The notes under the pieces were generated by a model. It was not told where the DNA came from. It worked only from the letters and a program-made list of their open reading frames with translations, and did no database searches. This document shows positions 47,253-62,300 of a stretch of DNA of 64,000 nucleotides, one piece after another. Every line of letters begins with the position of its first letter. The first letter of the stretch is position 1. The stretch is taken from assembly GCA_943737045.1 (NCBI GenBank), contig CALSFV010000045.1, forward strand, positions 558,001 to 622,000. The letters run 5' to 3'. Source of the stretch: Parapristionchus giblindavisi (taxonomy: Eukaryota; Nematoda; Chromadorea; Rhabditida; Diplogasteridae). The translations under genes and the position numbers were made by a program.

Positions 47253-47405
47253 GTGAAAGAGCAAAAAATTCTGAATAAGATAGAGCTCTGTTCACGTCGA
47301 TCTATAAGCTTTCACACCTGCTACATTGACCGAAGTGTACATTTTGGCTCAAAATAATTCATGACAAGATAGATTTTCAGCAACACCCATGTTGTTATAT
47401 ATCAT
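47253..47405 (+). repeat. A monomer, 153 bp (representative)
   Basis: Shared half up to 'ccgaagt', then an A-specific half 'gtacattttggctcaaaata...' ending 'cccatgttgttatatatcat'. The frame that is open in B stops here at TAA. The 'gttatatatcat' end is the site occupied by every foldback element. Confidence 0.93.
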
Positions 47406-50328
47406 TTGAAAGAGCAAAAAATTCTGAATAAGATAGAGCTCAGTTCACGTCGATCTATAAGCTTTCACACCTGCTACATTGACCGAAGTACAAAAGTAAC
47501 TTTCACTCTGATAAGAACAAAACATGTTATGAGACAAAAAATTACAAAGATAACCCATCGTGTGATATACTGGGTGAAAGAGCAAAAAATTCTGAATAAG
47601 ATAGAGCTCTGTTCACGTCGATCTATAAGCTTTCACACCTGCTACATTGACCGAAGTGTACATTTTGGCTCAAAATAATTCATGACAAGATAGATTTTCA
47701 GCAACACCCATGTTGTTATATATCATTTGAAAGAGCAAAAAATTCTGAATAAGATAGAGCTCAGTTCACGTCGATCTATAAGCTTTCACACCTGCTACAT
47801 TGACCGAAGTACAAAAGTAACTTTCACTCTGATAAGAACAAAACATGTTATGAGACAAAAAATTACAAAGATAACCCATCGTGTGATATACTGGGTGAAA
47901 GAGCAAAAAATTCTGAATAAGATAGAGCTCTGTTCACGTCGATTTATAAGCTTTCACACCTGCTACATTGACCGAAGTGTACATTTTGGCTCAAAATAAT
48001 TCATGACAAGATAGATTTTCAGCAACACCCATGTTGTTATATATCATTTGAAAGAGCAAAAAATTCTGAATAAGATAGAGCTCAGTTCACGTCGATCTAT
48101 AAGCTTTCACACCTGCTACATTGACCGAAGTACAAAAGTAACTTTCACTCTGATAAGAACAAAACATGTTATGAGACAAAAAATTACAAAGATAACCCAT
48201 CGTGTGATATACTGGGTGAAAGCGCAAAAAATTCTGAATAAGATAGAGCTCTGTTCACGTCGATCTATAAGCTTTCACACCTGCTACATTGACCGAAGTG
48301 TACATTTTGGCTCAAAATAATTCATGACAAGATAGATTTTCAGCAACACCCATGTTGTTATATATCATTTGAAAGAGCAAAAAATTCTGAATAAGATAGA
48401 GCTCAGTTCACGTCGATCTATAAGCTTTCACACCTGCTACATTGACCGAAGTACAAAAGTAACTTTCACTCTGATAAGAACAAAACATGTTATGAGACAA
48501 AAAATTACAAAGATAAGAACAAAACAAAGATAACCCATCGTGTGATATACTGGGTGAAAGAGCAAAAAAATCTGAATAAGATAGAGCTCTGTTCACGTCG
48601 ATCTATAAGCGTTCACACCTGCTACATTGACCGAAGTGTACATTTTGGCTCAAAATAATTCATGACAAGATAGATTTACAGCAACACCCATGTTGTTATA
48701 TATCATTTGAAAGAGCAAAAAATTCTGAATAAGATAGAGCTCAGTTCACGTCGATCTATAAGCTTTCACACCTGCTACATTGACCGAAGTACAAAAGTAA
48801 CTTTCACTCTGATAAGAACAAAACATGTTATGAGACAAAAAATTACAAAGATAACCCATCGTGTGATATACTGGGTGAAAGAGCAAAAAATTCTGAATAA
48901 GATAGAGCTCTGTTCACGTCGATTTATAAGCTTTCACACCTGCTACATTGACCGAAGTGTACATTTTGGCTCAAAATAATTCATGACAAGATAGATTTTC
49001 AGCAACACCCATGTTGTTATATATCATTTGAAAGAGCAAAAAATTCTGAATAAGATAGAGCTCAGTTCACGTCGATCTATAAGCTTTCACACCTGCTACA
49101 TTGACCGAAGTACAAAAGTAACTTTCACTCTGATAAGAACAAAACATGTTATGAGACAAAAAATTACAAAGATAAGAACAAAACAAAGATAACCCATCGT
49201 GTGATATACTGGGTGAAAGAGCAAAAAAATCTGAATAAGATAGAGCTCTGTTCACGTCGATCTATAAGCGTTCACACCTGCTACATTGACCGAAGTGTAC
49301 ATTTTGGCTCAAAATAATTCATGACAAGATAGATTTACAGCAACACCCATGTTGTTATATATCATTTGAAAGAGCAAAAAATTCTGAATAAGATAGAGCT
49401 CAGTTCACGTCGATCTATAAGCTTTCACACCTGCTACATTGCCCGAAGTACAAAAGTAACTTTCACTCTGATAAGAACAAAACATGTTATGAGACAAAAA
49501 ATTACAAAGATAACCCATCGTGTGATATACTGGGTGAAAGAGCAAAAAATTCTGAATAAGATAGAGCTCTGTTCACGTCGATCTATAAGCTTTCACACCT
49601 GCTACATTGACCGAAGTGTACATTTTGGCTCAAAATAATTCATGACAAGATAGATTTTCAGCAACACCCATGTTGTTATATATCATTTGAAAGAGCAAAA
49701 AATTCTGAATAAGATAGTGCTCAGTTCACGTCGATCTATAAGCTTTCACACCTGCTACATTGACCGAAGTACAAAAGTAACTTTCACTCTGATAAGAACA
49801 AAACATGTTATGAGACAAAAAATTACAAAGATAACCCATCGTGTGATATACTGGGTGAAAGCGCAAAAAATTCTGAATAAGATAGAGCTCTGTTCACGTC
49901 GATCTATAAGCTTTCACACCTGCTACATTGACCGAAGTGTACATTTTGGCTCAAAATAATTCATGACAAGATAGATTTTCAGCAACACCCATGTTGTTAT
50001 ATATCATTTGAAAGAGCAAAAAATTCTGAATAAGATAGAGCTCAGTTCACGTCGATCTATAAGCTTTCACACCTGCTACATTGACCGAAGTACAAAAGTA
50101 ACTTTCACTCTGATAAGAACAAAACATGTTATGAGACAAAAAATTACAAAGATAACCCATCGTGTGATATACTGGGTGAAAGCGCAAAAAATTCTGAATA
50201 AGATAGAGCTCTGTTCACGTCGATCTATAAGCTTTCACACCTGCTACATTGACCGAAGTGTACATTTTGGCTCAAAATAATTCATGACAAGATAGATTTT
50301 CAGCAACACCCATGTTGTTATATATCAT

Positions 50329-53300
50329 TTGAAAGAGCAAAAAATTTTCAGTATAAGATAGAGCTCAGTTCACGTCGATCTATAAGCTTTCACACCTGCT
50401 ACATTGACCGAAGTGTACATTTTGGCTCAAAATAATTCATGACAAGATAGATTTACAGCAACACCCATGTTGTTATATATCATTTGAAAGAGCAAAAAAT
50501 TCTGAATAAGATAGAGCTCAGTTCACGTCGATCTATAAGCTTTCACACCTGCTACATTGACCGAAGTACAAAAGTAACTTTCACTCTGATAAGAACAAAA
50601 CATGTTATGAGACAAAAAATTACAAAGATAACCCATCGTGTGATATACTGGGTGAAAGAGCAAACAATTCTGAATAAGATAGAGCTCTGTTCACGTCGAT
50701 CTATAAGCTTTCACACCTGCTACATTGACCGAAGTACAAAAGTAACTTTCACTCTGATAAGAACAAAACATGTTATGAGACAAAAAATTACAAAGATAAC
50801 CCATCGTGTGATATACTGGGTGAAAGCGCAAAAAATTATGAATAAGATAGAGCTCTGTTCACGTCGATCTATAAGCTTTCACACCTGCTACATTGACCGA
50901 AGTGTACATTTTGGCTCAAAATAATTCATGACAAGATAGATTTTCAGCAACACCCATGTTGTTATATATCATTTGAAAGAGCAAAAAATTCTGAATAAGA
51001 TAGAGCTCAGTTCACGTCGATCTATAAGCTTTCACACCTGCTACATTGACCGAAGTACAAAAGTAACTTTCACTCTGATAAGAACAAAACATGTTATGAG
51101 ACAAAAAATTACAAAGATAACCCATCGTGTGATATACTGGGTGAAAGAGCAAACAATTCTGAATAAGATAGAGCTCTGTTCACGTCGATCTATAAGCTTT
51201 CACACCTGCTACATTGACCGAAGTACAAAAGTAACTTTCACTCTGATAAGAACAAAACATGTTATGAGACAAAAAATTACAAAGATAACCCATCGTGTGA
51301 TATACTGGGTGAAAGCGCAAAAAATTATGAATAAGATAGAGCTCTGTTCACGTCGATCTATAAGCTTTCACACCTGCTACATTGACCGAAGTGTACATTT
51401 TGGCTCAAAATAATTCATGACAAGATAGATTTTCAGCAACACCCATGTTGTTATATATCATTTGAAAGAGCAAAAAATTCTGAATAAGATAGAGCTCAGT
51501 TCACGTCGATCTATAAGCTTTCACACCTGCTACATTGACCGAAGTACAAAAGTAACTTTCACTCTGATAAGAACAAAACATGTTATGAGACAAAAAATTA
51601 CAAAGATAACCCATCGTGTGATATACTGGGTGAAAGAGCAAAAAATTCTGAATAAGATAGAGCTCTGTTCACGTCGATCTATAAGCTTTCACACCTGCTA
51701 CATTGACCGAAGTGTACATTTTGGCTCAAAATAATTCATGACAAGATAGATTTTCAGCAACACCCATGTTGTTATATATCATTTGAAAGAGCAAAAAATT
51801 CTGAATAAGATAGAGCTCAGTTCACGTCGATCTATAAGCTTTCACACCTGCTACATTGACCGAAGTACAAAAGTAACTTTCACTCTGATAAGAACAAAAC
51901 ATGTTATGAGACAAAAAATTACAAAGATAACCCATCGTGTGATATACTGGGTGAAAGCGCAAAAAATTCTGAATAAGATAGAGCTCTGTTCACGTCGATC
52001 TATAAGCTTTCACACCTGCTACATTGACCGAAGTGTACATTTTGGCTCAAAATAATTCATGACAAGATAGATTTTCAGCAACACCCATGTTGTTATATAT
52101 CATTTGAAAGAGCAAAAAATTCTGAATAAGATAGAGCTCAGTTCACGTCGATCTATAAGCTTTCACACCTGCTACATTGACCGAAGTACAAAAGTAACTT
52201 TCACTCTGATAAGAACAAAACATGTTATGAGACAAAAAATTACAAAGATAACCCATCGTGTGATATACTGGGTGAAAGCGCAAAAAATTCTGAATAAGAT
52301 AGAGCTCTGTTCACGTCGATCTATAAGCTTTCACACCTGCTACATTGACCGAAGTGTACATTTTGGCTCAAAATAATTCATGACAAGATAGATTTTCAGC
52401 AACACCCATGTTGTTATATATCATTTGAAAGAGCAAAAAATTTTCAGTATAAGATAGAGCTCAGTTCACGTCGATCTATAAGCTTTCACACCTGCTACAT
52501 TGACCGAAGTGTACATTTTGGCTCAAAATAATTCATGACAAGATAGATTTACAGCAACACCCATGTTGTTATATATCATTTGAAAGAGCAAAAAATTCTG
52601 AATAAGATAGAGCTCAGTTCACGTCGATCTATAAGCTTTCACACCTGCTACATTGACCGAAGTACAAAAGTAACTTTCACTCTGATAAGAACAAAACATG
52701 TTATGAGACAAAAAATTACAAAGATAACCCATCGTGTGATATACTGGGTGAAAGAGCAAACAATTCTGAATAAGATAGAGCTCTGTTCACGTCGATCTAT
52801 AAGCTTTCACACCTGCTACATTGACCGAAGTACAAAAGTAACTTTCACTCTGATAAGAACAAAACATGTTATGAGACAAAAAATTACAAAGATAACCCAT
52901 CGTGTGATATACTGGGTGAAAGCGCAAAAAATTATGAATAAGATAGAGCTCTGTTCACGTCGATCTATAAGCTTTCACACCTGCTACATTGACCGAAGTG
53001 TACATTTTGGCTCAAAATAATTCATGACAAGATAGATTTTCAGCAACACCCATGTTGTTATATATCATTTGAAAGAGCAAAAAATTCTGAATAAGATAGA
53101 GCTCAGTTCACGTCGATCTATAAGCTTTCACACCTGCTACATTGACCGAAGTACAAAAGTAACTTTCACTCTGATAAGAACAAAACATGTTATGAGACAA
53201 AAAATTACAAAGATAACCCATCGTGTGATATACTGGGTGAAAGAGCAAAAAATTCTGAATAAGATAGAGCTCTGTTCACGTCGATCTATAAGCTTTCACA

Positions 53301-56300
53301 CCTGCTACATTGACCGAAGTGTACATTTTGGCTCAAAATAATTCATAACAAGATAGATTTACAGCAACACCCATGTTGTTATATATCATTTGAAAGAGCA
53401 AAAAATTCTGAATAAGATAGAGCTCAGTTCACGTCGATCTATAAGCTTTCACACCTGCTACATTGACCGAAGTACAAAAGTAACTTTCACTCTGATAAGA
53501 ACAAAACATGTTATGAGACAAAAAATTACAAAGATAACCCATCGTGTGATATACTGGGTGAAAGAGCAAAAAATTCTGAATAAGATAGAGCTCTGTTCAC
53601 GTCGATCTATAAGCTTTCACACCTGCTACATTGACCGAAGTGTACATTTTGGCTCAAAATAATTCATGACAAGATAGATTTTCAGCAACACCCATGTTGT
53701 TATATATCATTTGAAAGAGCAAAAAATTCTGAATAAGATAGAGCTCAGTTCACGTCGATCTATAAGCTTTCACACCTGCTACATTGACCGAAGTACAAAA
53801 GTAACTTTCACTCTGATAAGAACAAAACATGTTATGAGACAAAAAATTACAAAGATAACCCATCGTGTGATATACTGGGTGAAAGAGCAAAAAATTCTGA
53901 ATAAGATAGAGCTCTGTTCACGTCGATCTATAAGCTTTCACACCTGCTACATTGACCGAAGTGTACATTTTGGCTCAAAATAATTCATGACAAGATAGAT
54001 TTTCAGCAACACCCATGTTGTTATATATCATTTGAAAGAGCAAAAAATTCTGAATAAGATAGAGCTCAGTTCACGTCGATCTATAAGCTTTCACACCTGC
54101 TACATTGACCGAAGTACAAAAGTAACTTTCACTCTGATAAGAACAAAACATGTTATGAGACAAAAAATTACAAAGATAACCCATCGTGTGATATACTGGG
54201 TGAAAGCGCAAAAAATTCTGAATAAGATAGAGCTCTGTTCACGTCGATCTATAAGCTTTCACACCTGCTACATTGACCGAAGTGTACATTTTGGCTCAAA
54301 ATAATTCATGACAAGATAGATTTTCAGCAACACCCATGTTGTTATATATCATTTGAAAGAGCAAAAAATTTTCAGTATAAGATAGAGCTCAGTTCACGTC
54401 GATCTATAAGCTTTCACACCTGCTACATTGACCGAAGTGTACATTTTGGCTCAAAATAATTCATGACAAGATAGATTTACAGCAACACCCATGTTGTTAT
54501 ATATCATTTGAAAGAGCAAAAAATTCTGAATAAGATAGAGCTCAGTTCACGTCGATCTATAAGCTTTCACACCTGCTACATTGACCGAAGTACAAAAGTA
54601 ACTTTCACTCTGATAAGAACAAAACATGTTATGAGACAAAAAATTACAAAGATAACCCATCGTGTGATATACTGGGTGAAAGAGCAAACAATTCTGAATA
54701 AGATAGAGCTCTGTTCACGTCGATCTATAAGCTTTCACACCTGCTACATTGACCGAAGTACAAAAGTAACTTTCACTCTGATAAGAACAAAACATGTTAT
54801 GAGACAAAAAATTACAAAGATAACCCATCGTGTGATATACTGGGTGAAAGAGCAAAAAATTCTGAATAAGATAGAGCTCTGTTCACGTCGATCTATAAGC
54901 TTTCACACCTGCTACATTGACCGAAGTGTACATTTTGGCTCAAAATAATTCATAACAAGATAGATTTACAGCAACACCCATGTTGTTATATATCATTTGA
55001 AAGAGCAAAAAATTCTGAATAAGATAGAGCTCAGTTCACGTCGATCTATAAGCTTTCACACCTGCTACATTGACCGAAGTACAAAAGTAACTTTCACTCT
55101 GATAAGAACAAAACATGTTATGAGACAAAAAATTACAAAGATAACCCATCGTGTGATATACTGGGTGAAAGAGCAAAAAATTCTGAATAAGATAGAGCTC
55201 TGTTCACGTCGATCTATAAGCTTTCACACCTGCTACATTGACCGAAGTGTACATTTTGGCTCAAAATAATTCATGACAAGATAGATTTTCAGCAACACCC
55301 ATGTTGTTATATATCATTTGAAAGAGCAAAAAATTCTGAATAAGATAGAGCTCAGTTCACGTCGATCTATAAGCTTTCACACCTGCTACATTGACCGAAG
55401 TACAAAAGTAACTTTCACTCTGATAAGAACAAAACATGTTATGAGACAAAAAATTACAAAGATAACCCATCGTGTGATATACTGGGTGAAAGAGCAAAAA
55501 ATTCTGAATAAGATAGAGCTCTGTTCACGTCGATCTATAAGCTTTCACACCTGCTACATTGACCGAAGTGTACATTTTGGCTCAAAATAATTCATAACAA
55601 GATAGATTTACAGCAACACCCATGTTGTTATATATCATTTGAAAGAGCAAAAAATTCTGAATAAGATAGAGCTCAGTTCACGTCGATCTATAAGCTTTCA
55701 CACCTGCTACATTGACCGAAGTACAAAAGTAACTTTCACTCTGATAAGAACAAAACATGTTATGAGACAAAAAATTACAAAGATAACCCATCGTGTGATA
55801 TACTGGGTGAAAGAGCAAAAAATTCTGAATAAGATAGAGCTCTGTTCACGTCGATCTATAAGCTTTCACACCTGCTACATTGACCGAAGTGTACATTTTG
55901 GCTCAAAATAATTCATGACAAGATAGATTTTCAGCAACACCCATGTTCTTATATATCATTTGAAAGAGCAAAAAATTCTGAATAAGATAGTGCTCAGTTC
56001 ACGTCGATCTATAAGCTTTCACACCTGCTACATTGACCGAAGTACAAAAGTAACTTTCACTCTGATAAGAACAAAACATGTTATGAGACAAAAAATTACA
56101 AAGATAACCCATCGTGTGATATACTGGGTGAAAGCGCAAAAAATTCTGAATAAGATAGAGCTCTGTTCACGTCGATCTATAAGCTTTCACACCTGCTACA
56201 TTGACCGAAGTGTACATTTTGGCTCAAAATAATTCATGACAAGATAGATTTTCAGCAACACCCATGTTGTTATATATCATTTGAAAGAGCAAAAAATTTT

Positions 56301-59300
56301 GAATAAGATAGAGCTCAGTTCACGTCGATCTATAAGCTTTCACACCTGCTACATTGACCGAAGTACAAAAGTAACTTTCACTCTGATAAGAACAAAACAT
56401 GTTATGAGACAAAAAATTACAAAGATAACCCATCGTGTGATATACTGGGTGAAAGCGCAAAAAATTCTGAATAAGATAGAGCTCTGTTCACGTCGATCTA
56501 TAAGCTTTCACACCTGCTACATTGACCGAAGTGTACATTTTGGCTCAAAATAATTCATGACAAGATAGATTTTCAGCAACACCCATGTTGTTATATATCA
56601 TTTGAAAGAGCAAAAAATTTTCAGTATAAGATAGAGCTCAGTTCACGTCGATCTATAAGCTTTCACACCTGCTACATTGACCGAAGTGTACATTTTGGCT
56701 CAAAATAATTCATAACAAGATAGATTTACAGCAACACCCATGTTGTTATATATCATTTGAAAGAGCAAAAAATTCTGAATAAGATAGAGCTCAGTTCACG
56801 TCGATCTATAAGCTTTCACACCTGCTACATTGACCGAAGTACAAAAGTAACTTTCACTCTGATAAGAACAAAACATGTTATGAGACAAAAAATTACAAAG
56901 ATAACCCATCGTGTGATATACTGGGTGAAAGAGCAAAAAATTCTGAATAAGATAGAGCTCTGTTCACGTCGATCTATAAGCTTTCACACCTGCTACATTG
57001 ACCGAAGTGTACATTTTGGCTCAAAATAATTCATGACAAGATAGATTTTCAGCAACACCCATGTTGTTATATATCATTTGAAAGAGCAAAAAATTCTGAA
57101 TAAGATAGAGCTCAGTTCACGTCGATCTATAAGCTTTCACACCTGCTACATTGACCGAAGTACAAAAGTAACTTTCACTCTGATAAGAACAAAACATGTT
57201 ATGAGACAAAAAATTACAAAGATAACCCATCGTGTGATATACTGGGTGAAAGAGCAAAAAATTCTGAATAAGATAGAGCTCTGTTCACGTCGATCTATAA
57301 GCTTTCACACCTGCTACATTGACCGAAGTGTACATTTTGGCTCAAAATAATTCATAACAAGATAGATTTACAGCAACACCCATGTTGTTATATATCATTT
57401 GAAAGAGCAAAAAATTCTGAATAAGATAGAGCTCAGTTCACGTCGATCTATAAGCTTTCACACCTGCTACATTGACCGAAGTACAAAAGTAACTTTCACT
57501 CTGATAAGAACAAAACATGTTATGAGACAAAAAATTACAAAGATAACCCATCGTGTGATATACTGGGTGAAAGAGCAAAAAATTCTGAATAAGATAGAGC
57601 TCTGTTCACGTCGATCTATAAGCTTTCACACCTGCTACATTGACCGAAGTGTACATTTTGGCTCAAAATAATTCATAACAAGATAGATTTACAGCAACAC
57701 CCATGTTGTTATATATCATTTGAAAGAGCAAAAAATTCTGAATAAGATAGAGCTCAGTTCACGTCGATCTATAAGCTTTCACACCTGCTACATTGACCGA
57801 AGTACAAAAGTAACTTTCACTCTGATAAGAACAAAACATGTTATGAGACAAAAAATTACAAAGATAACCCATCGTGTGATATACTGGGTGAAAGAGCAAA
57901 AAATTCTGAATAAGATAGAGCTCTGTTCACGTCGATCTATAAGCTTTCACACCTGCTACATTGACCGAAGTGTACATTTTGGCTCAAAATAATTCATGAC
58001 AAGATAGATTTTCAGCAACACCCATGTTGTTATATATCATTTGAAAGAGCAAAAAATTCTGAATAAGATAGTGCTCAGTTCACGTCGATCTATAAGCTTT
58101 CACACCTGCTACATTGACCGAAGTACAAAAGTAACTTTCACTCTGATAAGAACAAAACATGTTATGAGACAAAAAATTACAAAGATAACCCATCGTGTGA
58201 TATACTGGGTGAAAGCGCAAAAAATTCTGAATAAGATAGAGCTCTGTTCACGTCGATCTATAAGCTTTCACACCTGCTACATTGACCGAAGTGTACATTT
58301 TGGCTCAAAATAATTCATGACAAGATAGATTTTCAGCAACACCCATGTTGTTATATATCATTTGAAAGAGCAAAAAATTTTGAATAAGATAGAGCTCAGT
58401 TCACGTCGATCTATAAGCTTTCACACCTGCTACATTGACCGAAGTACAAAAGTAACTTTCACTCTGATAAGAACAAAACATGTTATGAGACAAAAAATTA
58501 CAAAGATAACCCATCGTGTGATATACTGGGTGAAAGCGCAAAAAATTCTGAATAAGATAGAGCTCTGTTCACGTCGATCTATAAGCTTTCACACCTGCTA
58601 CATTGACCGAAGTGTACATTTTGGCTCAAAATAATTCATGACAAGATAGATTTTCAGCAACACCCATGTTGTTATATATCATTTGAAAGAGCAAAAAATT
58701 TTCAGTATAAGATAGAGCTCAGTTCACGTCGATCTATAAGCTTTCACACCTGCTACATTGACCGAAGTGTACATTTTGGCTCAAAATAATTCATGACAAG
58801 ATAGATTTACAGCAACACCCATGTTGTTATATATCATTTGAAAGAGCAAAAAATTCTGAATAAGATAGAGCTCAGTTCACGTCGATCTATAAGCTTTCAC
58901 ACCTGCTACATTGACCGAAGTACAAAAGTAACTTTCACTCTGATAAGAACAAAACATGTTATGAGACAAAAAATTACAAAGATAACCCATCGTGTGATAT
59001 ACTGGGTGAAAGAGCAAACAATTCTGAATAAGATAGAGCTCTGTTCACGTCGATCTATAAGCTTTCACACCTGCTACATTGACCGAAGTGTACATTTTGG
59101 CTCAAAATAATTCATGACAAGATAGATTTTCAGCAACACCCATGTTGTTATATATCATTTGAAAGAGCAAAAAATTCTGAATAAGATAGAGCTCAGTTCA
59201 CGTCGATCTATAAGCTTTCACACCTGCTACATTGACCGAAGTACAAAAGTAACTTTCACTCTGATAAGAACAAAACATGTTATGAGACAAAAAATTACAA

Positions 59301-62300
59301 AGATAACCCATCGTGTGATATACTGGGTGAAAGCGCAAAAAATTCTGAATAAGATAGAGCTCTGTTCACGTCGATCTATAAGCTTTCACACCTGCTACAT
59401 TGACCGAAGTGTACATTTTGGCTCAAAATAATTCATGACAAGATAGATTTTCAGCAACACCCATGTTGTTATATATCATTTGAAAGAGCAAAAAATTTTC
59501 AGTATAAGATAGAGCTCAGTTCACGTCGATCTATAAGCTTTCACACCTGCTACATTGACCGAAGTGTACATTTTGGCTCAAAATAATTCATGACAAGATA
59601 GATTTACAGCAACACCCATGTTGTTATATATCATTTGAAAGAGCAAAAAATTCTGAATAAGATAGAGCTCAGTTCACGTCGATCTATAAGCTTTCACACC
59701 TGCTACATTGACCGAAGTACAAAAGTAACTTTCACTCTGATAAGAACAAAACATGTTATGAGACAAAAAATTACAAAGATAACCCATCGTGTGATATACT
59801 GGGTGAAAGAGCAAACAATTCTGAATAAGATAGAGCTCTGTTCACGTCGATCTATAAGCTTTCACACCTGCTACATTGACCGAAGTGTACATTTTGGCTC
59901 AAAATAATTCATGACAAGATAGATTTTCAGCAACACCCATGTTGTTATATATCATTTGAAAGAGCAAAAAATTCTGAATAAGATAGAGCTCAGTTCACGT
60001 CGATCTATAAGCTTTCACACCTGCTACATTGACCGAAGTACAAAAGTAACTTTCACTCTGATAAGAACAAAACATGTTATGAGACAAAAAATTACAAAGA
60101 TAACCCATCGTGTGATATACTGGGTGAAAGAGCAAACAATTCTGAATAAGATAGAGCTCTGTTCACGTCGATCTATAAGCTTTCACACCTGCTACATTGA
60201 CCGAAGTACAAAAGTAACTTTCACTCTGATAAGAACAAAACATGTTATGAGACAAAAAATTACAAAGATAACCCATCGTGTGATATACTGGGTGAAAGCG
60301 CAAAAAATTATGAATAAGATAGAGCTCTGTTCACGTCGATCTATAAGCTTTCACACCTGCTACATTGACCGAAGTGTACATTTTGGCTCAAAATAATTCA
60401 TGACAAGATAGATTTTCAGCAACACCCATGTTGTTATATATCATTTGAAAGAGCAAAAAAATCTGAATAAGATAGAGCTCAGTTCACGTCGATCTATAAG
60501 CTTTCACACCTGCTACATTGACCGAAGTACAAAAGTAACTTTCACTCTGATAAGAACAAAACATGTTATGAGACAAAAAATTACAAAGATAACCCATCGT
60601 GTGATATACTGGGTGAAAGCGCAAAAAATTCTGAATAAGATAGAGCTCTGTTCACGTCGATCTATAAGCTTTCACACCTGCTACATTGACCGAAGTGTAC
60701 ATTTTGGCTCAAAATAATTCATGACAAGATAGATTTTCAGCAACACCCATGTTGTTATATATCATTTGAAAGAGCAAAAAATTTTCAGTATAAGATAGAG
60801 CTCAGTTCACGTCGATCTATAAGCTTTCACACCTGCTACATTGACCGAAGTGTACATTTTGGCTCAAAATAATTCATGACAAGATAGATTTACAGCAACA
60901 CCCATGTTGTTATATATCATTTGAAAGAGCAAAAAATTCTGAATAAGATAGAGCTCAGTTCACGTCGATCTATAAGCTTTCACACCTGCTACATTGACCG
61001 AAGTACAAAAGTAACTTTCACTCTGATAAGAACAAAACATGTTATGAGACAAAAAATTACAAAGATAACCCATCGTGTGATATACTGGGTGAAAGAGCAA
61101 ACAATTCTGAATAAGATAGAGCTCTGTTCACGTCGATCTATAAGCTTTCACACCTGCTACATTGACCGAAGTACAAAAGTAACTTTCACTCTGATAAGAA
61201 CAAAACATGTTATGAGACAAAAAATTACAAAGATAACCCATCGTGTGATATACTGGGTGAAAGCGCAAAAAATTATGAATAAGATAGAGCTCTGTTCACG
61301 TCGATCTATAAGCTTTCACACCTGCTACATTGACCGAAGTGTACATTTTGGCTCAAAATAATTCATGACAAGATAGATTTTCAGCAACACCCATGTTGTT
61401 ATATATCATTTGAAAGAGCAAAAAATTCTGAATAAGATAGAGCTCAGTTCACGTCGATCTATAAGCTTTCACACCTGCTACATTGACCGAAGTACAAAAG
61501 TAACTTTCACTCTGATAAGAACAAAACATGTTATGAGACAAAAAATTACAAAGATAACCCATCGTGTGATATACTGGGTGAAAGAGCAAAAAATTCTGAA
61601 TAAGATAGAGCTCTGTTCACGTCGATCTATAAGCTTTCACACCTGCTACATTGACCGAAGTGTACATTTTGGCTCAAAATAATTCATGACAAGATAGATT
61701 TTCAGCAACACCCATGTTGTTATATATCATTTGAAAGAGCAAAAAATTCTGAATAAGATAGTGCTCAGTTCACGTCGATCTATAAGCTTTCACACCTGCT
61801 ACATTGACCGAAGTACAAAAGTAACTTTCACTCTGATAAGAACAAAACATGTTATGAGACAAAAAATTACAAAGATAACCCATCGTGTGATATACTGGGT
61901 GAAAGCGCAAAAAATTCTGAATAAGATAGAGCTCTGTTCACGTCGATCTATAAGCTTTCACACCTGCTACATTGACCGAAGTGTACATTTTGGCTCAAAA
62001 TAATTCATGACAAGATAGATTTTCAGCAACACCCATGTTGTTATATATCATTTGAAAGTGCAAAAAATTCTGAATAAGGTAGAGCTCAGTTCACGTCGAT
62101 CTATAAGCTTTCACACCTGCTACATTGACCGAAGTACAAAAGTAACTTTCACTCTGATAAGAACAAAACATGTTATGAGACAAAAAATTACAAAGATAAC
62201 CCATCGTGTGATATACTGGGTGAAAGCGCAAAAAATTCTGAATAAGATAGAGCTCTGTTCACGTCGATCTATAAGCTTTCACACCTGCTACATTGACCGA

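Larger units (their letters stand above)
40255..50328 (+). repeat. Satellite block 13a: BA, BBA and B185-A units
   Basis: Uninterrupted satellite with no mobile element. From 40903 the units run BA, BBA, BA, BBA, B185-A, three BBA, B185-A, BA, BA, A155, BBA, A, B185-A, then six BA, B185-A, BA, B185-A and three BA. B185 variants lie at unit starts 40565, 42523, 44328, 46105, 48369 and 49028. An in-register 659-bp tandem duplication (B185-A plus BA) starts at 48369 and 49028. No gene is seen. Confidence 0.95.
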
